A DNA stretch of 64,000 bases from Hypoxylon rubiginosum (Eukaryota > Ascomycota > Sordariomycetes > Xylariales > Hypoxylaceae): positions 992,001 to 1,056,000 of the forward strand of contig CADCXA010000021.1 of assembly GCA_902806565.1 (NCBI GenBank), written 5' to 3'. The notes below the pieces were generated by a model, which was not told where the DNA came from, ran no database searches, and saw only the letters and a list, made by a program, of their open reading frames with translations. Of the stretch, positions 57,396-64,000 are shown piece after piece (within the stretch, counting starts at the first letter, position 1; every line of letters starts with the position of its first letter). The position numbers and the translations under genes were made by a program.

Positions 57396-57698
57396 TTATG
57401 TGCTTAATGTCGAACTGCCTATGGGGCCGCTGGTATAACCAACTGCCAAGTGTGCTTGCTGCCTTGGGTCGTCACCAGCTTTATTCGAGGCAAGTGTGAA
57501 TACTGCCTCTAGTCTCCTCGCGTTCCTAGGTCCCAGGCGTGCCTCTATCACAGCTCGACCATGTTTTAAGATCTGAGGGTAGTCAAGGGACAGCAGTGCA
57601 GTTCTAAGCTCCTCGACCGAAATAAGGAGCTCTTCCAAGACCTTGTTCCTATCAATGGAAGCAGCAGCAATCCAATCACCAGGTCTCTAGCATACGTA
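57396..57698 (-). other. Orphan open frame, possible exon or gene relic
   Basis: About 100 codons on the minus strand run from an AG at 57699 (CTAG|AGACCT...) to TAA. The product contains KVLEELLISVEELRTALLSL and HGRAVIEARLGPRNARRLEA, an amphipathic, charged composition more protein-like than its surroundings. An in-frame ATG exists at 57638. I do not recognise the family and found no convincing upstream exon, so it may be a decayed gene fragment or chance. Confidence 0.25.
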
Positions 57699-60600
57699 TA
57701 CTTCTTGGCACCCCGGAACCAAACGGGGTGAGGCGGGAAACGAGCCGTGCAAAACAGAACCATTTACGAAACAGTCAAGAAAAGTTAGAACATCATCTAG
57801 GTAGTGTCTTCAGATTTCTCGGCAAATTTTTCTATCCTGGACAACGACATTTGATAGCTCAGGTTCGTCGCGGAAGTGCGCGTCAAAGGTCGGGAAACCA
57901 ACCAATCGTTTTCTCCCCTGCGGCAAAATAAGCGCCTGCCTGCTGCGTACCAGACTGTCGGGTCGAGGTGCGTTTACCGACTTCACCATTCAAGAGTGCC
58001 TGCTGTGGACTCAAATACGAATCATGAGTAGTTACCTAGGTATGTAGTCATTTTATGTAGTCATTCTTCCTATCTTGAGAGCTCGCTAATGCCTAGTACC
58101 TAGATGTTGGTATGCCATCCCCCACGACATACGAGAGAAGTCCTACTCTAGTTAAGAGCATAAGAATAGACGAAACAAGCGCGATGATCGGCTAACGCGG
58201 ATCCCGACGGATTTGGTTCGGCGTAGTATGCATTGTACTAACAGCTACCACGATGTGAATCATGAGGTGTCAGTATGGCTTGCTCGAGTCATTCACGAGG
58301 TACACTACCCCAGGGAAGAGCGGTCAAACCCCCCTATTTCCACTAGACACCAACATCTCTTACACTGCAATTTGGTGGCACAATCCCCGTCTTGGTGTCG
58401 TTACCGACTTCGGCCCGGCCCTTCCTGTGCCTATCTATATTGCCATACTAACATGACTCCGGCACGAAAATAGGGGGTTAGGGGTACTGGTTCCCGTACT
58501 CGAAACTAATAGGAACTCGGATAGACAGTAGATTACAATACCGATATAGAAATCTTCAGTCAGTTGACGTATATCCACGAGGATTTGTAATACCGCTTCG
58601 TGCGGTTGGCTGATGCTCTTTCTGACCATGAACGTTGGCGTGCCTAGCCTGGACGTATATCTCCATACGGTGATGGTTTGAAGCGGGAATCATAGAAATC
58701 CGCTAGAGATTGCCTCATCAAGCCTCACTACAGCGTTCGAAGCTATGGCAAAGCTCACTGGCTAAGGTCAACCGTAGGATCAAGTCACGGCAAGGCCCCT
58801 GAAAGTCCCATGAGTCGTTGAATGATCGAAGTGGCGAGACCTGAATAGAGTCTCAATGACTCTGCAACTTGTCGTTAGCCCCAACATATTGTATGTCAGG
58901 GTCCTCGCTAAAATGGGTCAGTCACACCTACTCTACCCGTCTTCATCTGCAAGCATAAGCAACTCAGGTGTAACCGGCGTATTTGCCATTGTTCGGGGCA
59001 CCCCTACACGCTCGCTACAGTATACTTCCTACTTTTACCTTGGAAAGGAGGGTGGCAGCTGCAAGTTTACGAGGCACAAGGTCCAAACAACCATGACCGA
59101 ACTTCTTCATCTCAGGGGTAGCTAAGTCAGTAACATGCCACTATCTCGTCACGGTTCTCTAGACTCGAAAGCACCTCGCAGGTCAGTCCGAATCATAATT
59201 AGGCGGCTGGAATGCTACTGCGTACCAAGCTACCAGTATCTATGGACCGAAACCTGAAGCTGACCCGGCGAACCCTGTTCGTATCACCACCACTCGATCC
59301 TTACAAGGTGATGAACCCGCATACGCGCCTGTTCCAGTGGACGTGAGCTATTATCGAAGGTATCACAGGAAATCCTCGGTGCTATTTCACGAATCCTTCG
59401 TTCTTTCGATGGACGAACGAGATGGCTAGGAGTCACCGTGACGACGATGTCACGTCGCCGACTTTCGACAGCAGGCAACCAAAAGGAGTAATGGGAACAC
59501 CTTCCGGCCTCTCTTGTGCCGTGACATACGGACATTATTACGTGTCTTAGTCGTGCCATCCGCTCAAGACACCATTAGCCAAGTAATATCGTAGCTAGTC
59601 CCGGACTTGCCAAGGGAGAGGTCGCCGATGTGATTGCGTCTGCTGTGCTCCAGATGACCGGCCTTCGAATCAAAAGCCTACGATCAAGGTAAGCCGGCAC
59701 AATTCGGGCGTAGATGATGATATCCATTGTATAACCACACCAGGCCCCTAGGCAGATATGCGTTCTTCTAGGACCTCACTCTAAGCGACAATATGTACTT
59801 GGTACGCATCCGACTCTACACCGGTTTTTCTCAATGTCAAAGCGCGAAGCACAGCAGGAAAGAAATTCTAAAAGGGGCCCTCAACTAAGTGGGATTTTCA
59901 AAGTGTCACTTGTCACGGCACATCTACATGTCCTGGTCCTACTCTCTTCCTACCCTCACCATTCTCGATGCATTGACTCAACATGGTAGCTTAGGTATCG
60001 ACTCAACATCTATCTAGAAAGGCATACGCTAGTGACAGAAGCCATGAGACCTAGAAACACCAATATCCTACCCCGCTCGTTACCGTCTGCTAATCATAGA
60101 CGAATTCTTTCTCTTCGTATTAGATCCGTAGAGACTCGTTTTTGAACATATCGGGACACCTCTGAACCACCAAGACATACTCTACAATGAATGGTTCTCC
60201 TCAATATAGCGAAGCCAACCCGAAGAAGACGTTTCGCACTCGCGTTGTCAACTCGGCGCTAGCTCTCTACTGACGCTGATCGCTAGCCGTCAGCGCACAT
60301 ACGAGTCCCTGGCATCCGCCTGCGTATCTTCTGCCGTTGCCCTCGATGTTTCAAGGTACGCATATTGGCCCTAGCTAAAAAGGAGCACTAGTAACCAGCT
60401 TTATCGTATGCTATACTTGAAGTGGCACATGGTGGCGAGCGAGGCGATGGCAGACTGTCTGCGTTGTTCTCGTCACAGAATCTTCCACGTCGAAATACAC
60501 CAAGGCTGATTGATGACAGGACTGAACTACTGCATTTACAAGGACATCACATCGAATTCTCTCTAAGCTGATCATGCCTAGGCTACATTTCGGATCTGTT

Positions 60601-61144
60601 CCGACTGCGGGAGACACACATGCTATTGGTAGATACCTAGTCCTCCAGAAAAGTGCTGCAATATTCATTGATTCCAATTGTGTACAAGTAAAAATACTTA
60701 CTGGCTGTCTACTAATAGTAATATCACTGAGCTCTTTCTATTCGATCGCCTATCTAGTCTACCTACAGTTCAATATTTTCGAACGTATCGAATGTGAGAA
60801 TCATTTAGGGGCCACTGACGCGAAGCACAGAGGACATCACGATGCAAACTAAGCGATGCGGGAGCGAAGAAACAGTGACGCTTCTCCGTGACAAGCTCTC
60901 AACCTAGGCAACTGGCTCCAGGTATACATACACGAAGAGACCCCCCTATGCCCCTACCTTAGCCCCTATCCTGGCTAACATGCCCAACCATCCAGCCATA
61001 GAGCCAGAGCCCGAAGAGTAGGAAAAGAGCAATACAAGACTATTGTGGAAAATTGGCAGAATAGGGCGTTATATAGTACCTACAGGCTACACGTATGTTC
61101 TGCTGGTATAGTAGCAAGATAGCATGCCGTCTAAGGCGGTAGCT
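57699..61144. other. Gene-poor region, fourth part
   Basis: No supported gene. The stretch 60935-61144, just beyond the copia relic in its own direction, contains an ACTATATAACG element on the minus strand and could be decayed LTR sequence. No partner LTR was seen. Confidence 0.35.
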
Positions 61145-61440
61145 TTACCTAGCCAGTATATCGGCCAGTAAACCGGCTTCTTTTAACCCATCGGATGCCA
61201 CCATGTACTCGGCATCCAGGATTGAGCCTCCTATCACCGGAAACAAGATGAGATCGAGGCACTTGCCATCATATGAATATCCATCCTGTCGTAGATTTTC
61301 TCGTGTCGAGACAAGCAGCGGAGACCGAACCCGTAAAGCCTTTCTGATGGAAGACACTGTGCCCCAAAGTCCCTACCAGTTATGCGAATATCTCTGGGAC
61401 AGCGTCCTTGTGAGTTTGACCTAGATTCTCACAGTATCTT
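61145..61440 (-). mobile_element. Decayed Ty1/copia RNase H relic
   Basis: In one minus-strand frame, 61313-61275 reads CLDTRKSTTGWIF, the copia RNase H signature (normally preceded by DADWAG, here degraded). After a frameshift near 61270, the next frame (to 61145) reads GSILDAEYMVASDGLKEAGL and ends LADILAR, matching the TEAEYxAASEAxKEAxWLRxLL block. Upstream, a stretch reading like LRYxxxLVGTLGH fits the region before RNase H but holds a stop codon. Reverse transcriptase, integrase and a second LTR were not found. The element is dead and fragmentary. Confidence 0.6.
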
Positions 61441-61768
61441 GCTACGTACTTGACGTAGAACAGAATACCGCCCGAATGGATAAGGGATGATTCAAAAACA
61501 CAAGTGACATTCCCCTGTATGTGTACCCGAGGTCCCTAGTCATTGTCTACCTAGGTGGTTATCCTCCCATAACATCGTTGTTCCCGTGTCGCTTTGTTTG
61601 CACGACGATGGCTGGCGAGTATGAAGATCCTCTTCCCGGGTAGAGTTTACCATAGCGCGGCTCAGCGTTTCAGCTTTGGGCTGGCTCGCAAAAGACGTAT
61701 AAGTCTACCTAACTATCCCTACAGCCATCAAGAGCATGACTACGAATCCGACATGAGGGCCGAGTTGG

Positions 61769-61853
61769 TGTGGCCTAGCGGATACCATTATTCTTGGAAA
61801 AGGTATGATTACGAGTATTCCTAGACTCTGGGGTTCGATTCCCCAGGTGGCCA
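61769..61853 (+). other. tRNA-like Pol III relic (A box, B box, T-run)
   Basis: TGGCCTAGCGGA fits an internal A box. A perfect T-arm (TGGGG-TTCGATT-CCCCA, with B box GGTTCGATTCC) follows, then GGTGGCCA like an acceptor 3' strand plus discriminator. A CT run and a T5 terminator lie within 20-25 bp downstream. An intron-like insertion in the anticodon region is possible (TATTC paired with GAGTA). However, the sequence 5' of the A box cannot pair with GGTGGCC, so a functional tRNA is doubtful and no anticodon is assigned. Confidence 0.35.
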
Positions 61854-64000
61854 TTCTCTCTCTCTCTTTGCTTTTTCCCCGTTTGCTGATTTACTGTATG
61901 TTTTACTACGTATGTACATCTCCAAGCCCGCTTCCCCCTTAACCATGCCCACCCCTTTTTGCATGGGGTTTCCTACCGGAACCACCACAACTCGACCTCT
62001 TCCAATTTAGCAATAATTGATGCTAGGAGTATAAAATCAATCTTATTCAATAGGTAATTGAATATCTCTGGGCTATTTTATTTTTTAGCGCTACAGAGTA
62101 ATTACGAACCACACATAGGATCCGTACCCCTTTAACGATATTGGCTCAGCATGCGTGATCACAAGATGCATCATGGATCGGCCAACAGCGAGCGTAGTCG
62201 TCGAGAAGCTATGATTCGGCACGTGAGATAGTCGCCCTTTGTTACATAGGTATCAACACGGATACCAAAGGAAAGCAACCGGTTACGGCCACCACATCCA
62301 ATAGTTCGGGAAGAGAGTCAATAATGGAGCGTTGATAGCCATCGGGTTGGTTACGAATGTAGCTATTGTAGTTAGGTTTACAGATCCTTGCTCAAAAATG
62401 TCGTTGTGTCCGCGCCCTTCAGTTCTGCGTCGTGATAAGAGTGGCTCGTTGATGACCAGTCTGTGGCTCGTGTAAGGGGCAGGCGACCTTCATGCTTCAC
62501 TTCTAAAGCCTGAGGGTCTTCTGCTCCTTTCTACATGGAGCAGAACCTATGTTGATCGATCGCTGTTAGGTTCATACGTAATATCTACCCGCTTCTCGGA
62601 TACACGCCCCGTCTTTCTTTATAATGCAACACAAACCGTCGTCAATACCTGGGTAGACATTAAACTTAAAGTTGTCAGCAGTGTTCAACGACTAGCGTCC
62701 TATCCGGGGAGCTAGACGACTGTAATGCATTACGCCTTGATCGGACGAGTAAGAAGACAATCTCACTTCATGAAACTGTCGGGTAGAGATGATACGTCCG
62801 AAGGCTAGGCAATTGAGGTCTTTAGTAAGCACTGAATGAACGTTTCAATGCTTTCAGCCAAGCTTCGATATCCATGTTTGCGATATGAACAGACCTCGCA
62901 GCCAAGAGGCTTGAACACAGCCAGTGGATGCCTAGGTAGTCAGTCATAAGAAGTCATAGAGCCTAGAAAACTCGACGTATAGATCTGATGTGAACTTGTC
63001 AAGATATTGTGCTGGCTAGAAGTGAGCATTTTCTAGAAATATTACGGCAACTTCGTAAACGTCCCGTCGGGGGTTAGATAGGATCCTAGAAGGCTGCATT
63101 CATCCCCTGGAATCGATTACTACCTACCTTAGGTACCTAGGTACTCGGACAATGATGTTCTTCCTACATAAAGAGAAATATAAGTATATTCGTCCCAATC
63201 CACGCTATTAGGGACATCATTGGCAGGACCTTACGTTGGTATTCTGGCTCTTGTAGGATGCCTCTAATCCTTGACGGATCTATCAGTGTAGCAGGCCTTT
63301 AGCTGTATGTGGATTCGGTCTCTAAAACCACAGATTGCTATGGTACAAGCCTGAGTTAGCCACCAAGAGATGTCCCCTTTTCTAGCTATTCATCTATAAC
63401 TACCTCCTAATATGCGTAGATAGCATCTCGACACGGCTGAGAAAAGGGGTCTCTAATAATTCTGTTTTAGGAAGGACCGATATCTCCGGGCGGTAGAGGA
63501 TAAGTCATACGAGCAATCGTTAGGGCTCTCCCGAACAATCCCGTTAGCGGCTTGGCCCACCCAATGGCAGCGATTCCTACCGCCGAACTCAGCGTTCTTC
63601 TCGCCGTCATGGCCCGGACGGCCGGGTGGTTTCGTTGCTGTTTATTTAAAGTGAAAAGGAGCCGCATTCGCTTCCTTTACTCCACACCTTTTTCTCTCCT
63701 TTTCCCAATATCATATGTTGTCGGCAGACTTGAGCCTCCAAAAAAGACGAACCGCGGGCGATGATGCGCACGCGTGACGATGACGCCCGCCCGACCGACC
63801 GAGGATAGGATGTACCGAGTTACAAAAGCCCAGTTCCCAATCGGAATAAGGATGGCAGCCTGGACCTCGGACATAAGATAACACGAGTCCTTTTGTGCCG
63901 CTCCCGTCCTGGCTGCTTGGGTAGTTTATGCTTTGAGCATCGCTAATTCGCTGCCCAATTGTGCACCCCACGTGTGCTTTTTGTTGCGTCTTTTCTTCCC
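61854..64000. other. Gene-poor region, right end
   Basis: No supported gene. It contains a 9-bp perfect stem hairpin (62519-62545) and TACCTAGGTA-type palindromes near 62930 and 63137. A TATTTAAA element at about 63637-63644 is followed by pyrimidine-rich sequence that could belong to a gene beginning beyond the window. Confidence 0.4.
62519..62545. other. Perfect 9-bp stem, 9-nt loop inverted repeat
   Basis: TTCTGCTCC and its exact reverse complement GGAGCAGAA are separated by nine bases. No T-run or neighbouring gene explains it. Confidence 0.6.

Noticed and set aside
1..64000. CRISPR arrays or prokaryotic-type operons
   Set aside because: The window is clearly eukaryotic; the tandem arrays have no spacer structure.

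Overview
The window is nuclear DNA from a filamentous ascomycete, most likely a sordariomycete. The evidence is many short introns (about 48-158 nt, GT-AG with CTAAC/CTGAC-like branch sites), fungal-specific families (DUF3176 membrane protein, SAS4-like protein, TMA23-type G-patch protein, fungal GH5 mannanase and GH78 rhamnosidase), and a degenerate RPB1 C-terminal repeat domain. Naming a species would be a guess.

Layout. 1-13 kb: the 3' part of an Ayr1-like SDR, a small Cys-rich orphan, an MDR oxidoreductase, a choline/GABA-type permease, a secreted beta-mannanase and a DUF3176 membrane protein. 13-28 kb: an IQ-motif protein resembling plant IQM proteins, a SAS4-domain protein, TAF2 and a probable APC/C subunit CDC26. 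28-34 kb: a GH78 alpha-L-rhamnosidase divergently paired with an MFS sugar transporter. 34.3 kb: a 343-bp MITE-like element with near-perfect terminal inverted repeats flanked by TA. 35-46 kb: a TMA23-like protein, a small single-TM protein, an eight-exon THG1 (tRNA-His guanylyltransferase) with an apparent GC-AG first intron, the COMPASS subunit SWD1/RbBP5 and RNA polymerase II subunit RPB1. 46.1-64 kb: nearly 18 kb with no gene I can support, holding tandem repeats, many copies of a TACCTAGGTA-like palindrome, a decayed Ty1/copia RNase H relic and a tRNA-like Pol III relic.

How the genes fit together. The nutrition genes (permease, mannanase, rhamnosidase plus transporter) suggest plant-polymer or plant-glycoside use. 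The rhamnosidase has no signal peptide and shares a 536-bp promoter region with a sugar transporter, so an import-then-cleave module is plausible. The core genes cover transcription and chromatin (SAS4-like, TAF2, SWD1, RPB1), cell cycle (CDC26) and tRNA/ribosome maturation (THG1, TMA23). I see no sign that these are functionally clustered. Exon structures were worked out by eye from splice consensus, reading frame and family conservation. No search or computation was run.
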